This document shows, piece by piece, positions 1 to 9,400 of a stretch of 64,000 bases of DNA. Within the stretch, counting starts at the first letter, position 1. Every line of letters begins with the position of its first letter. The notes beneath the pieces were generated by a model, which worked only from the letters and a program-made list of their open reading frames with translations, was not told where the DNA came from and did no database searches. Both the position numbers and the translations under genes were made by a program. This stretch comes from Paenibacillus sp. FSL H7-0737 (GTDB taxonomy: Bacteria; Bacillota; Bacilli; Paenibacillales; Paenibacillaceae): positions 558,001-622,000 of the forward strand of contig NZ_CP009279.1 of the NCBI RefSeq assembly GCF_000758545.1, in the 5' to 3' direction.

Positions 1-369
1 CTCGTGCCATTCAGAAGAAGCACCACCAGCTTTCATGCCATATTTACCATCTTCGGAAACTTTTTTCTTCAGATCGCCAGCAGTGTTTACGTTAAAAGCA
101 TCCCAGTCAGCCTTAGTGATCTTTCCACCTTCTACAGTTAGGAGTGCGAAATATTGCCAGCCAGTTTTAGCGTCCACATCAGCAGTAGCGTAATAAGTTC
201 CGTCTTTGTACGTAGCCGCTTCAGTTCCAGTGTTAGTGGAATTAGTTGCTGTACTGTTTTCTGTTGGAGCATTAGTAGCCGCCGGTGTGTTGTCTGTGTT
301 GTTACCGCAACCTGCAAGCAAACTACCTAAGATAAGGGCAGTCGACAAGATTACTGTTGTTTTTTTCAT
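1..369 (-). CDS. FMN-binding-type lipoprotein, cut by left edge
   Basis: The C-terminal part lies beyond the window; 123 codons are visible. It starts with a lipoprotein signal peptide (MKKTTVILSTALILGSLLAG followed by the lipobox Cys at residue 21), then a Thr/Asn/Ala-rich linker typical of surface lipoproteins. From about residue 52 there is a DGTYYATADVD segment followed by GW(Q)YFALLTVEGGKIT and KYGMKAG. This pattern is familiar from membrane-anchored lipoproteins with FMN-binding domains (COG4939-like). The covalent-flavin threonine motif would lie off the edge, so flavin binding is inferred. The start has a good GGAGG site a few bases upstream. The divergent upstream region contains two FNR-like boxes, which would fit a role in anaerobic or extracellular electron transfer, by analogy with PplA-type proteins. 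Confidence 0.75.
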   Translation of the reverse strand, partial: MKKTTVILSTALILGSLLAGCGNNTDNTPAATNAPTENSTATNSTNTGTEAATYKDGTYYATADVDAKTGWQYFALLTVEGGKITKADWDAFNVNTAGDLKKKVSEDGKYGMKAGGASSEWHE

Positions 370-440
370 TTGTTATGACCTCCAAAAATATAGTTTAAAA
401 TATATATATTAAAATGTAAAACATTTTAATAGTAATGCGA

Positions 441-456
441 AGTGATAAAAATCACT
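441..456. promoter_or_regulatory. FNR/CRP-family-like box 1
   Basis: AGTGA-N6-TCACT, an inverted repeat with the arm sequence and spacing of the Bacillus Fnr box (TGTGA-N6-TCACA/T). It lies about 70 bp upstream of the lipoprotein start, in the 447-bp AT-rich gap that also serves the divergent CsbD gene. Binding is inferred from sequence only. Confidence 0.45.
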
Positions 457-601
457 TTATAAATGATATTTGTCACTTTAATCTTGGGGTGAAGAGCCAA
501 ACTCTAACAGTATCATGACATATATCGGCATACGATAGAAAAAAATTTAATGATGTTGTTTCATCTCCGAGGGCATTCTAGCACATAGAGCAAATAACTC
601 A

Positions 602-617
602 TGTGAAAAAAATCACT
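602..617. promoter_or_regulatory. FNR/CRP-family-like box 2
   Basis: TGTGA-AAAAAA-TCACT matches the Bacillus Fnr consensus in both arms and in the six-base spacer. It is the second such site in the same divergent gap, 161 bp from the first and about 200 bp upstream of the CsbD start. The rest of the gap (370-816) is AT-rich and shows no open reading frame or hairpin that I can support. Confidence 0.5.
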
Positions 618-816
618 TAAAAAATTAAATGTTTAATTTATACATTGATTGTATCAAATTTTAAAGGATTTGAATACCTTTTTTTAAACTATTATTTGAC
701 AAATTGTGACTTTCTATAGATTAGGTAAGATTCATGGCGAATAGGACAGGGTAATGTAACGATAACACAGGATAGTATTCTACCCTACTTAATTCAGCTA
801 AGGAGATGAGCATATA

Positions 817-1020
817 ATGGACAACAATGTGTTTAAAGGAAAATGGAAACAGCTCAAAGGCGAGGCCAAAAAGCAATGGGGCAAGCTTACAGATGACGAT
901 CTTGATGTGATTGATGGTGAAAAGGATAAGTTGGTAGGTAAACTACAAGAGCGTTATGGCCATTCGAAAGAAGACGCGGAAAAAGAGTATCAAAGCTGGG
1001 GACGTTCCTACCGAGATTAA
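817..1020 (+). CDS. CsbD family protein
   Basis: This 67-residue, highly charged, soluble protein starts MDNNVFKGKWKQLKGEAKKQ and continues with WGKLTDDDLDVIDGEKDKLVGKLQ, which is the CsbD domain over almost its full length. CsbD-like proteins are small general-stress or stationary-phase proteins with no known enzymatic activity. The start has an AAGGAG site nine bases upstream. The gene appears monocistronic: it is followed by a 46-bp palindrome at 1060-1105 that could end the transcript, and the next gene has its own ribosome binding site. No sigma-B-type promoter is convincing upstream. Confidence 0.9.
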   Translation: MDNNVFKGKWKQLKGEAKKQWGKLTDDDLDVIDGEKDKLVGKLQERYGHSKEDAEKEYQSWGRSYRD

Positions 1021-1059
1021 TTCAAAATAGCTTTTACTCTAAGTACCCAAATATAAAAT

Positions 1060-1105
1060 GCATAGGAAGAGCGCAAATCGTATACGATTTGCGCTCTTCC
1101 TATGC
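1060..1105. repeat. 46-bp perfect palindrome, possible terminator
   Basis: Two 23-base arms are exact reverse complements with no loop (GCATAGGAAGAGCGCAAATC...GATTTGCGCTCTTCCTATGC around a TATA centre). It lies 39 bp after the CsbD stop. There is no long T run on either side, so it is not a classical intrinsic terminator, though the RNA hairpin would be very stable. Confidence 0.7.
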
Positions 1106-1189
1106 AACAATTAGGTGTGCGAAGGTTAAGCTATGGTATTATTGTGAGATGAAATCTGTAATTTATCTTGTGCAGGCAGGAGCAAAACT

Positions 1190-2602
1190 ATGGGGTATCT
1201 TAAAATATTTTTCGGGAATACCGCAATTCTTATAGCCGTGGCCTATTTGGCTAATCTGATCTATAAACATACCATTTCAAATGCAAGTGTAGGAATAAAA
1301 AAGGCGAGCTGGGTGATCCTGGCGATCTTTGCTGGTTGGATCAGTACTCTTTTTGGTTATAATTTGGACGACCATGTGATCTTTGATTTGCGGTTTGTAC
1401 CCTTAATCATCTCGACGCTGGCGTATCCTAGACCCATCACACTTATTTTGATCGGTATAGGGACGGGGCTTACAAGGTTAACTTTCGGAGTGACAGAGGC
1501 AGCAGTTGCAGGAATGCTAAATCTTTTTATTTTGGGAGTTATTTGCGCGGCGCTTAGCTACTGGGTCAGACGCTCAACCCTCAGTATTGTGAATCAAGGT
1601 CTGATCGTTATTCTAATCGTTAATCTTATGAATGCCATAAACATTATGGCGTTAGGCGTTATCCCTGTGGAAGAGTACATAAGAGAGATTATGCCAATTA
1701 CGTTCCCTGCGGGGCTAATTTTAAGTATTTTGTTCTCATTAATTATCCGTGATTTTCAACTCGGTCTTCTAAGGAATGAGCAGATCCAGCATGCTAACGA
1801 ACAGTTGTCTGCTCAGACTGAAGAATTACATAAGAACAAGCTTGATCTTGAAGAGCGTGCTAATCAGTTAATGATGGCATCTCAATTCAAATCGGAATTT
1901 CTCGCCAATATGTCACATGAGCTTAGAACTCCATTGAATAGCATCATTAATCTATCGCAATTAATTGAAGAAAATGATGATTTGCTTACGGAAGCAGAAA
2001 TAAGAGAGTATGCAGCCATTATCCATCGTTCGGGTGATGAATTATTGATGATCATCAGCGACATTCTGGATTTATCCAAGGTGGAGGCAGGTCGATTAGA
2101 TATTATAAATGAAGAATTAAATGTTAGCGAGATCCCAGATTTGCTGGCAATGCAGTTCGCTGTGACGGCCAAACAAAAAGGACTGGCTTTTAATATCTCC
2201 ATGGATGAGAATGTCCCTCCAATGATTCATTCCGATCCACATCGCGTACAGCAGATTTTGCGTAATTTGCTCTCAAATGCTTTTAAATTTACAAAGACAG
2301 GTTTCGTATCGCTGCATATCCACGAGCAGGAAGGTGGGGAAGGGGATGCCGTGCAACATTGGCTTGTATTTGATGTGGAGGATAGTGGCATAGGAATCGC
2401 ACCGGAGAAGCATGCCATGATCTTTGAAGCCTTTCAACAGGCAGACAGAACGACTAGCCGGAAATATGGTGGAACAGGACTAGGACTTTCTATTAGTAAT
2501 GACTTGGCCAGATTGCTCGGCGGGTTCATTTCTCTGGAGAGTAAGGAAGAGAAGGGGAGTCGATTTTCGCTTTATTTGCCCCTTGAAGTGGATAGTGAGT
2601 AA
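1190..2602 (+). CDS. Sensor histidine kinase, LytS/YhcK-type 5TM sensor
   Basis: A 470-aa membrane-bound histidine kinase. Residues 1-190 hold about six hydrophobic helices of the 5TM LytS/YhcK type, including the characteristic FDLRFVPLIIS and RLTFG segments. A coiled coil (about 195-230) links to a HisKA domain with the H box SHELRTPLNS (His243). The ATPase domain shows the N box (LRNLLSNAFKFT), G1 (DSGIGI) and G2 (GGTGLGLSI). It would autophosphorylate on His243 in response to an unknown membrane or murein-related cue. No response regulator gene is adjacent, so the partner must be elsewhere. The ATG has a GGCAGGAG site. The next gene is an unrelated MFS transporter. Confidence 0.92.
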   Translation: MGYLKIFFGNTAILIAVAYLANLIYKHTISNASVGIKKASWVILAIFAGWISTLFGYNLDDHVIFDLRFVPLIISTLAYPRPITLILIGIGTGLTRLTFGVTEAAVAGMLNLFILGVICAALSYWVRRSTLSIVNQGLIVILIVNLMNAINIMALGVIPVEEYIREIMPITFPAGLILSILFSLIIRDFQLGLLRNEQIQHANEQLSAQTEELHKNKLDLEERANQLMMASQFKSEFLANMSHELRTPLNSIINLSQLIEENDDLLTEAEIREYAAIIHRSGDELLMIISDILDLSKVEAGRLDIINEELNVSEIPDLLAMQFAVTAKQKGLAFNISMDENVPPMIHSDPHRVQQILRNLLSNAFKFTKTGFVSLHIHEQEGGEGDAVQHWLVFDVEDSGIGIAPEKHAMIFEAFQQADRTTSRKYGGTGLGLSISNDLARLLGGFISLESKEEKGSRFSLYLPLEVDSE

Positions 2603-2697
2603 AGCTCCAATATTATTTGGTGATTTGGCGTATTGACAGTAGATTGATGCGGAGTAGAATGAAGCCAATGCCGCATCAAAGGAGTGTTACCGCCTCT

Positions 2698-3972
2698 ATG
2701 GACAACATGGAAAATAAGCATAAGGTTACGGTTTCAAAACGTGTTCGTAAACCTTCAGTGCATCGCAGAAATTTGCGTATAGCTACGCTGGAAGGTGTGC
2801 CGTCAACTATTTTTCAGGTACTGCTGCAAGGGCAGTTCCTAACAGGATTTCTACTATATTTAGGAGCCTCCTCTAGTCAAATTGGATTTGTGCTAGCGCT
2901 TACTACATTAGTTAATGTGGCACAGATTGGGGTAGCTTTTCTGATTCAGAAGCTGCCAAGTCGCAAATGGGCTATGGTTACTTTTATCGGTCTGCATAGG
3001 ATACTTTGGGGTTCTACGGGACTAATCCCGTTTATTTTTCCTAAAGAATATTGGGTCATCGCATTTATTGCTTTATATACTACTGCTTTTATTGCCAATA
3101 CTGCTGGTGGTGTGTTGTGGAGCTCTGTGATTAGTGATCTGGTTCCCGCACGGGTACGTGGACGTTATTTTGGGATTCGTAACACGGTCCTGAATGCACT
3201 TGGAAGTTTGGTTATGTATGGCGGAGGTATTATTCTGGACCGTTATCCCGGGGGTCATGGTTTTCTGATTCTATATATTGTTGTGTGGATCTTCTCGATA
3301 TCGAATGTCGTAGTATTCTTTTTTTATCCGGATGTACCGTTCGAGAAATCAGAAGAGCATAAATTTTTGCCCATGTTTAAGAAACCGCTTAAAGATACAT
3401 TATTTATGAAGTCAACCTTGTTTCTGGCTGCTTGGCTGTTGTTGCAGAACCTAACGGTTCCGCTATACTCTTATGTCATGTTGCAGTTACTTCATATTAA
3501 TTATGAAACGTTGTCATTGCTTAATGTGTCCCAGACCGTGTTTATGATGGCTAGCTTCTACGTTTGGGGCAATCTAAATGCGAAATACAGCAATAAGCGA
3601 CTGTTATTCTTTACTTTGCCGATTATTGCACTGTCCTCATTGATGTGGGGACTCTTGTCTGTGATGCCGATGCTGGTGGTCTTATTTGCGGCCCATATCG
3701 TTTTTGGTGTTGGTGTAGGCGGTTTCAACCAGCTGGCCTTTAACTTTATTATTGGAGACACGCCGAAAAAAGAACGGCCGATGTATATGGCCACATATGC
3801 GGCGCTTACCGGGTTATCATCCTTTTTTGGTCCGCTTATTGGCGGTCAGCTCTATGAAAAAATTGCGCACTGGCCGCAATGGACTCAGGTATACGGTATG
3901 CAGCTAGTGGTAGGGACGCTTATGATTGCACTTGCGTTTCTGCTAGGTCGTCGTATTCTAAAGGACGAATAG
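2698..3972 (+). CDS. MFS transporter
   Basis: An integral membrane protein with about 11-12 hydrophobic helices in the major facilitator pattern. The cytoplasmic N-terminus is basic (about 25 residues), followed by EGVPSTIFQVLLQGQFLTGF, and a loop between TM4 and TM5 carries VPARVRGRYFGIRNT, an MFS motif A-like RGR/R pattern. The reading frame is open from a TTG at 2617, but the ATG at 2698 is preferred because of an AAAGGAG 13 bases upstream and because the extra N-terminus is not transporter-like. An ATG at 2707 is also possible. Substrate is unknown. The following oxidoreductase gene begins 20 bp after the stop and may be co-transcribed. Confidence 0.85.
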   Translation: MDNMENKHKVTVSKRVRKPSVHRRNLRIATLEGVPSTIFQVLLQGQFLTGFLLYLGASSSQIGFVLALTTLVNVAQIGVAFLIQKLPSRKWAMVTFIGLHRILWGSTGLIPFIFPKEYWVIAFIALYTTAFIANTAGGVLWSSVISDLVPARVRGRYFGIRNTVLNALGSLVMYGGGIILDRYPGGHGFLILYIVVWIFSISNVVVFFFYPDVPFEKSEEHKFLPMFKKPLKDTLFMKSTLFLAAWLLLQNLTVPLYSYVMLQLLHINYETLSLLNVSQTVFMMASFYVWGNLNAKYSNKRLLFFTLPIIALSSLMWGLLSVMPMLVVLFAAHIVFGVGVGGFNQLAFNFIIGDTPKKERPMYMATYAALTGLSSFFGPLIGGQLYEKIAHWPQWTQVYGMQLVVGTLMIALAFLLGRRILKDE

Positions 3973-3992
3973 AAGTAAAAGGGGGTTATTCC

Positions 3993-4658
3993 TTGTTAAG
4001 AATAGCGATGGTATTAGGTGCCACCGGATTGGTAGGCAAAGCGGTTACGGAGGAATTGTTAAATCGTGATAACTGGGAAGAAGTAAGGGTGCTTGTACGG
4101 ACACCGTTAGCCATGGAACATCCTAAGCTTAAACAAATCGTTGTAGATTGGGAGAACCTAAGAAACTATACAGAGTCGTTCGAAGGGGTACATTCCATCT
4201 TCTGTTGTTTAGGAACTACGATAAAAAAGGCGGGTTCACAAGAAAAGTTTGAACGAGTCGATCTACACTATCCGCTTGATGCTGCAGCCATAGCGAGAGA
4301 ACAGGGTGTTAAACAGTTTTTGGCCGTCTCTTCAATAGGGGCAAATGCGAAGTCGCGTAATTTCTACAGTCGGACTAAGGGAAGAGCGGAAGAAGGTTTA
4401 ACCGCTATTGGATTTCAAGGTATGCATATATTTCGCCCCTCCTTGCTACTGGGCCAACGTGAAGAATTCAGATTAGGGGAGAGAGTCGGAGCCAGTTTGA
4501 TGAAAGCGCTGGATTTTGTAATGGTGGGTAAGGCGGCTAAATATCGTGCAATACCTGGTACGACAGTCGCAAGAGCTATGGTTAACATTGCGTCTGCGGA
4601 TACCCATGGATTACATATTTATACGAATGAAGTGATACATGTGATTGGGAAACGCTAA
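3993..4658 (+). CDS. NAD(P)-binding atypical SDR, TIP30/HTATIP2-like
   Basis: A Rossmann-fold protein of about 221 aa. The dinucleotide-binding motif MVLGATGLVGKAV is at the N-terminus. ICCLGTTIKKAGS, VDLHYPLDAAAIAREQGVKQ and VSSIGANAKSRNFYSRTKG follow, and the YSRTKG supplies the Tyr-x-x-x-Lys pair. This set is typical of the TIP30/HTATIP2 branch of atypical short-chain dehydrogenases. The substrate is not known. The open frame reaches back to 3879 inside the transporter gene; the TTG at 3993 is preferred because of the GGGGG ribosome binding site eight bases upstream, with the ATG at 4008 as the alternative. Confidence 0.82.
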   Translation: MLRIAMVLGATGLVGKAVTEELLNRDNWEEVRVLVRTPLAMEHPKLKQIVVDWENLRNYTESFEGVHSIFCCLGTTIKKAGSQEKFERVDLHYPLDAAAIAREQGVKQFLAVSSIGANAKSRNFYSRTKGRAEEGLTAIGFQGMHIFRPSLLLGQREEFRLGERVGASLMKALDFVMVGKAAKYRAIPGTTVARAMVNIASADTHGLHIYTNEVIHVIGKR

Positions 4659-4751
4659 GCTTTCTGGGTCTCTAATAAATTTGCATTAAGATGAGAACAG
4701 GACTTACAATGGACAATAAATGATCAGCGCATAATGGAGAGGGGTAGTAAG

Positions 4752-5132
4752 ATGAGCAAAAAACAAGTAGCTACAACAAAAGCACCCGGAGCAATCGGTC
4801 CTTATAGTCAAGCTATAACCACGGGTAGCTGGGTATACACTTCAGGACAACTTGGTCTGAATCCGGAAACGGGTAATTTGGTTGAGGGTGTACAAGAACA
4901 AGCGCGTCAAGCGCTTAACAATGTACAAGCGATTCTTGAGGAAGCTGGTGCAACACTAGACCATGTAGTAAAGACAACTGTATTCTTAAAGGATATGAAT
5001 GATTTCGCGGCCGTTAATGAGGTTTATAGCACCTTCTTTAAAGAACCTTATCCTGCCCGCAGTGCTATTGAGGTTGCGCGTCTGCCTAAAGACGGACTTG
5101 TTGAGATTGAAGCGGTAGCTCGTAAGAAATAA
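4752..5132 (+). CDS. RidA family reactive imine/enamine deaminase
   Basis: A 126-aa protein, full length for the YjgF/YER057c/UK114 family. It hydrolyses reactive enamine/imine intermediates (for example 2-aminoacrylate from serine or threonine dehydratase) to 2-oxoacids and ammonia. The family signature is visible: APGAIGPYSQA at the N-terminus, VKTTVFLKDMNDFAAVNEVY in the centre, and PARSAIEVARLPKDGLVEIE at the end, the last containing the catalytic Arg. An ATG at 4734 is in frame, but 4752 fits better with AGGGG eight bases upstream and gives the family N-terminus. A strong bidirectional terminator follows. Confidence 0.95.
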   Translation: MSKKQVATTKAPGAIGPYSQAITTGSWVYTSGQLGLNPETGNLVEGVQEQARQALNNVQAILEEAGATLDHVVKTTVFLKDMNDFAAVNEVYSTFFKEPYPARSAIEVARLPKDGLVEIEAVARKK

Positions 5133-5165
5133 GGAGTTATCCTTTGCACTTTTATTATTTTACCA

Positions 5166-5210
5166 AAAAGGCAGGCTAAGGTGGATAACCCTAGCCTGCC
5201 TTTTTTTATA
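5166..5210. terminator. Bidirectional intrinsic terminator
   Basis: AAAAAGGCAGGCTA and TAGCCTGCCTTTTTTT form a nine-base GC-rich stem flanked by A and T runs. It lies between the convergent RidA and TspO-related genes and can terminate both. Confidence 0.9.
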
Positions 5211-5216
5211 TTAGAA

Positions 5217-5993
5217 TTAGTAACTTCTGTATCTCCGATACCTGCTACGGCGGGGTTTGAACAATAACCAGATGCTGTAAAGAAGCAGGAGGCCTGCTGT
5301 AATCATTCCGGTTAAATAGACATCGCTGGTCTCTTTGTGTTCCAAGGCAATCGCAATGAAGGCCCACACGAATACGAGTGGATAAATGCTATCTCGGTAA
5401 GGATAGCTGACCACAATTGCAAGTAGAGTTCCTACGCAGAGCATGATAACGCCCCAGGTGCTACCGCTAAGACCCCAACCTCCCCAATGATTCTTTTCTA
5501 GAACAACGCTGATGTTCACGATAGTAGCCACAGAGATCCAGCCAAGGTATATACTAAAGGGTAGCTTCATCAGCCATTTCTCGCCTGAGGTAGGATTAGC
5601 GATCAAACGTGTTTTTCGGTAAATGACAATCAGTGTGATTAACATCAGCACCATAGCAACCAGAGAGAGCTCAATGTATAAGTATTGCCAAAGGAAGAGC
5701 CAACTCATATTAAAAATACAGCTCAGAACAAACCAGAACTGAACCGCCCGCACAGAATCTCTAGAGGCTGTATAGGAGCGGAATTGATAAATAATGAAGC
5801 CGGCTAACAGTAGATAAATCAATGACCAGATGGAAAACGCGTAACCGGCAGGTGTGATGTAGGTCTGATATTTATCAGAGATTTCTCCAGTGCTGTGCCC
5901 GCCTAATGGTAAGGTGACCGAGAGCACATTCACGATAATCACACCTAAAAAGAACAGAAGATTCCACCATTTATAAGGATTATAACGTCTCAA
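5217..5993 (-). CDS. TspO/MBR-related tryptophan-rich membrane protein
   Basis: A polytopic membrane protein of about 258 aa with seven or eight hydrophobic helices. The segment YITPAGYAFSIWSLIYLLL resembles the PAGYAFSIW/PxxF-W core of TspO/MBR tryptophan-rich sensory proteins, but the protein is longer than classical five-helix TspO (about 160 aa). It belongs to the larger Firmicutes group usually annotated as tryptophan-rich sensory protein. Ligand and role are unknown. The frame opens at a GTG (6002), but the AGGGAG site abuts that codon; the TTG at 5993 has ideal spacing. The C-terminus is strongly basic (RRSRYRRYR). Confidence 0.75.
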   Translation of the reverse strand: MRRYNPYKWWNLLFFLGVIIVNVLSVTLPLGGHSTGEISDKYQTYITPAGYAFSIWSLIYLLLAGFIIYQFRSYTASRDSVRAVQFWFVLSCIFNMSWLFLWQYLYIELSLVAMVLMLITLIVIYRKTRLIANPTSGEKWLMKLPFSIYLGWISVATIVNISVVLEKNHWGGWGLSGSTWGVIMLCVGTLLAIVVSYPYRDSIYPLVFVWAFIAIALEHKETSDVYLTGMITAGLLLLYSIWLLFKPRRSRYRRYRSY

Positions 5994-6325
5994 AGAATTC
6001 ACTCCCTAGCTTTTTAATAGGGTGATGCTTACTTAGAATATACCCGCTTTCGGTACAATTAAGACTATAAACAAGAAAAGAAGTGACTAGCGAGTCATAA
6101 TGTTCATGGATAGTATGGTAGTGGTGAAGGGTATTTTACGATAGTGGCTAGAACATTTATTAAAAATATGCTGAAATGAATCAAATTCATGAGTGTTTCT
6201 ACGTACTTCAACTTTATTTGTATAAAAATCTACAGAAAATATGCAGAAACGTTTTTAAATCAGCGCTTTTTCGTATAAGATGAAGAGATGAAGATTCAAG
6301 AGCAGATAAGTTTTATCCTAGTTCT

Positions 6326-6373
6326 TTATCCTTATATTTCTTACAGGAGTGTATCTCATCTCTAAAAGGATGG
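6326..6373 (-). repeat. Degenerate REP-like element, copy 1
   Basis: On the minus strand this reads ATCCTTTTAGAGATGAG...AGAAATATAAGGATAA and aligns with the better copies at 38925, 57050 and 36465. It sits in the 490-bp gap before the SNF2 gene. AGAGATGA (about 6285) and TCATCTCT (6355) can also pair across it. Confidence 0.45.
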
Positions 6374-6427
6374 AGAAACTACTTCTACTTGTATAGCTTC
6401 AAAATTTATTTCTCGCGAAAAAGGTTG

Positions 6428-6466
6428 CAGTTACCACCTGATGGTGGCGGACTGGTTCTTTTTTTG
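6428..6466 (+). terminator. Leader terminator/attenuator before SNF2 gene
   Basis: CAGT-TACCACC-TGAT-GGTGGC-GGACTG followed by TTCTTTTTTT is an intrinsic terminator shape only 27 bp before the SNF2 start and pointing toward it. No gene on this strand lies upstream for it to terminate, so it may be an attenuator in a leader. I recognise no aptamer. Confidence 0.55.
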
Positions 6467-6492
6467 CTTGCTTAAAAGACAGGAGATCACCG

Positions 6493-9400
6493 ATGACTAA
6501 GCATCTTTATGCAATATGGTTGGGGGATGTGTTATTTTGCTTCTCTGGCGAAACTTCGGAGCCGAAGGTTGACGCTTGGACCCGAGTGGTGAAGCGGCTG
6601 GAGCTGCAGGGAGGAGTTCGCCCTTTTGCGAGTGCTGCTCTGCGACTCGCAGAAGTGAAATATCCGGCTCCTCCTGTAGAGGGGAAGCCAGCACGCCGTG
6701 GATTGCCCGGAAGAACATTCGAAGGGCTCGCCTTAGTCCCTAGCGATGCATTTGAACTGCTTCTGGCATGGGATGAGACGTTATGCCGAGATCAGGGAGT
6801 AGAGCCTGGAGGCGAATTGCGCTATTGGGCGGCAGCAGCCCGCTTTGCGCTGGAATTGATGGGTACTGGCGGCGTTACGCCAGGAGCCTTGCCCCCACGT
6901 CCGGTAGGTTCACGCCGTCGTGGTGGTGAACAAGCAGCAACGGTCTGCTGGTCTCCAGCTTTTCGAAAGCAGGAGGATAAGGAGATCTTTCTGCAGCTGG
7001 CGTCGTCCATGCCGGTATTGGCCTTAGGGACGCATATAGCTGAAGCGGGGGATTTATCTTCGAGGGAAGAGGCAGGCGCCTATGTGCTTTACTCCTTTAT
7101 GCAGGCGGTAATGACTGCAGAGATAAAGAAAGTGATTGCGGGTATTGAAAGTGAACTTACCCCTTACAAAGCCAATTATCGCCGGGGTTACTCCCCTTTA
7201 ACTGAGCTGTGGTGGAATAGTCTTCTTACAGGCAGCCGGGATATACCCGTGCAGGGAACGCAAGCAGAGGTGACAGATCTTCTGGCTACTGTGAATGAGA
7301 CAGCTGGTAGCGATGTGCCGCAATCGGAACCTGAAGAAGCGCGGAGTGGACAGCTGGGTCTTGGGCTACGTCTTGAGCCCCCTGGAGATAATGAAGAAAT
7401 CTGGCGGTTAACCTTCTGGGCGGAGAACAAGGAAGAAGGGGAATTCTGGATTCCGGCAAAATCGATTTGGAGCAGTAAGGAACGAGAGTTTACGTTATGG
7501 GGGAAACGCTATCGAAATATACAGCAGCAGCTTCTTATAGCGCTGGGCCGAGCGGCAAGAATCTCTCCAGACATAGAGCGCGCTCTTTCTATGCCTGCAC
7601 CTACGGGAGCAGATTTGGAACCAGAGCGTCTTTATTTCTTTTTGAAGGAGACGGTGCAGCAGCTGCGTGAGCGTGGAATAACCGTGCAGATGCCATCGCG
7701 CTGGAGCCGTGAGGGACGCCGCCGGATTGGCATGAAGATGAAAATGCAGCCGGTAGTGAGTGGGATTGATAGTCCTGCTCCAGTGGCTCTTGGGATGGAA
7801 GAGCTGATTTCATTTCGCATTGAAGCCTCACTTGGGGAGAGTACAATCAGTGAAGAAGAACTAAACGCACTAGTGGAGGCAGGCGTACCCTTTGTACGTT
7901 TCCGCGGAGAATGGATTGAGGTAGATCCTAAAGAAATTCGCCAGGTTCTTAGATATATGAAACGCCATGAAAATGGGGAAATGACCGCAGCCGATTGGAT
8001 GCGCCTAGAGGCTGAGGATGGTGAAGAGCGGCTCTGGAAAGGGATGTCGGTCACGGGGATGGAAACATCCGGACTATTGTCATCGCTGATGCGGGGCGAC
8101 ATATTGCGTAATCTTCCAGTGCGTGCCGTACCTGAAGGTCTGCACGGCACCCTGAGACCTTATCAGGAGCGCGGCTATCAATGGCTCTCCATTCTCAGTG
8201 GTCTGGGATTTGGGGTGTGTCTGGCCGATGACATGGGTCTCGGTAAGACGGTGCAGGTCATTACCTGCCTACTGGACCGCGCTTTAAGTGCTCCATCTGA
8301 AGAGAAGCAGGAGCCTGTGCTGATTCTATGCCCAACCTCACTTTTGGGGAACTGGCAGCGGGAATTGCAGCGCTTTGCGCCTTCGCTTAAAGTTCACATT
8401 CATCATGGTGGACGCCGAGTGCGGGGAGATAGCTTTTTAGAACTGGCTGCCAGTCATGATATTGTATTGACGACCTATCATTTAGCAGGTCGTGACAGCG
8501 AGGATTTAGCGAATGTTCAGTGGTCCACTGTGGTGCTGGATGAAGCTCAGTATATTAAGAATCATCGGACGAAACAGGCGCAAAGTGTGATGAAGCTATC
8601 AGCGCCGCATCGCATAGCTATGACGGGGACACCAGTAGAGAACAGACTAGGTGAGTTATGGTCTATTTTTCACTTTTTAAACCCGGGTTATCTAGGAACC
8701 TACCATTCCTTCCGGCAGCGTTATGTATCTGGAGAGGGTGGAGAACGACTAAGGGAATTGCATCGCTTGGTATCTCCATTCTTGTTGCGCCGCTTGAAAA
8801 GTGATCCGGATATCTCTAAAGATTTACCGGAGAAGCTGGAGCTGAAGTCTTATTGTCCGCTGACGGAAACACAGGCAGTCCTATATCAGGGTGTCGTGGA
8901 TGAAATGCTTGGCGTGATTGGAGAGAGTAGCGGGATGGCTCGCAGAGGACTCGTGCTGTCTTCTCTAACGAAATTGAAGCAGATTTGTAATCATCCTCAG
9001 CTATTCCGCAAAGAAGAAGGCAGGGGTCCGCGAAGTGAGCATTCCGGTAAAATGGAAGTCATGTTCGAGATTCTGGATAGCATTGCGGAGGTCGGAGAAT
9101 CTGTGTTGATCTTTACTCAATATGTAGCGATGGGTGAGCTCTTGGTTAGCAAGCTGACTAAGCGTTATGGAACAGCGCCGCTGTTCTTGCACGGCGGAAT
9201 TCCAAAACGCGAGCGCGACGAGATGGTTCATGATTTTCAAGAGGGAAAAGGCCCATCCTTCTTCGTACTTTCTTTAAAAGCGGGTGGTGTAGGGTTGAAC
9301 CTTACAAGAGCTAATCATGTCATCCATTATGACCGTTGGTGGAATCCGGCAGTTGAGAATCAGGCGACAGACCGGGCATTCCGAATTGGTCAGGATAAAA

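Noticed and set aside
640-760. Sigma-B-type promoter for CsbD
   Set aside because: A GTTTAA at 630 and a GGGTAA at 748 exist but not at the right spacing; the -35/-10 pair cannot be supported.
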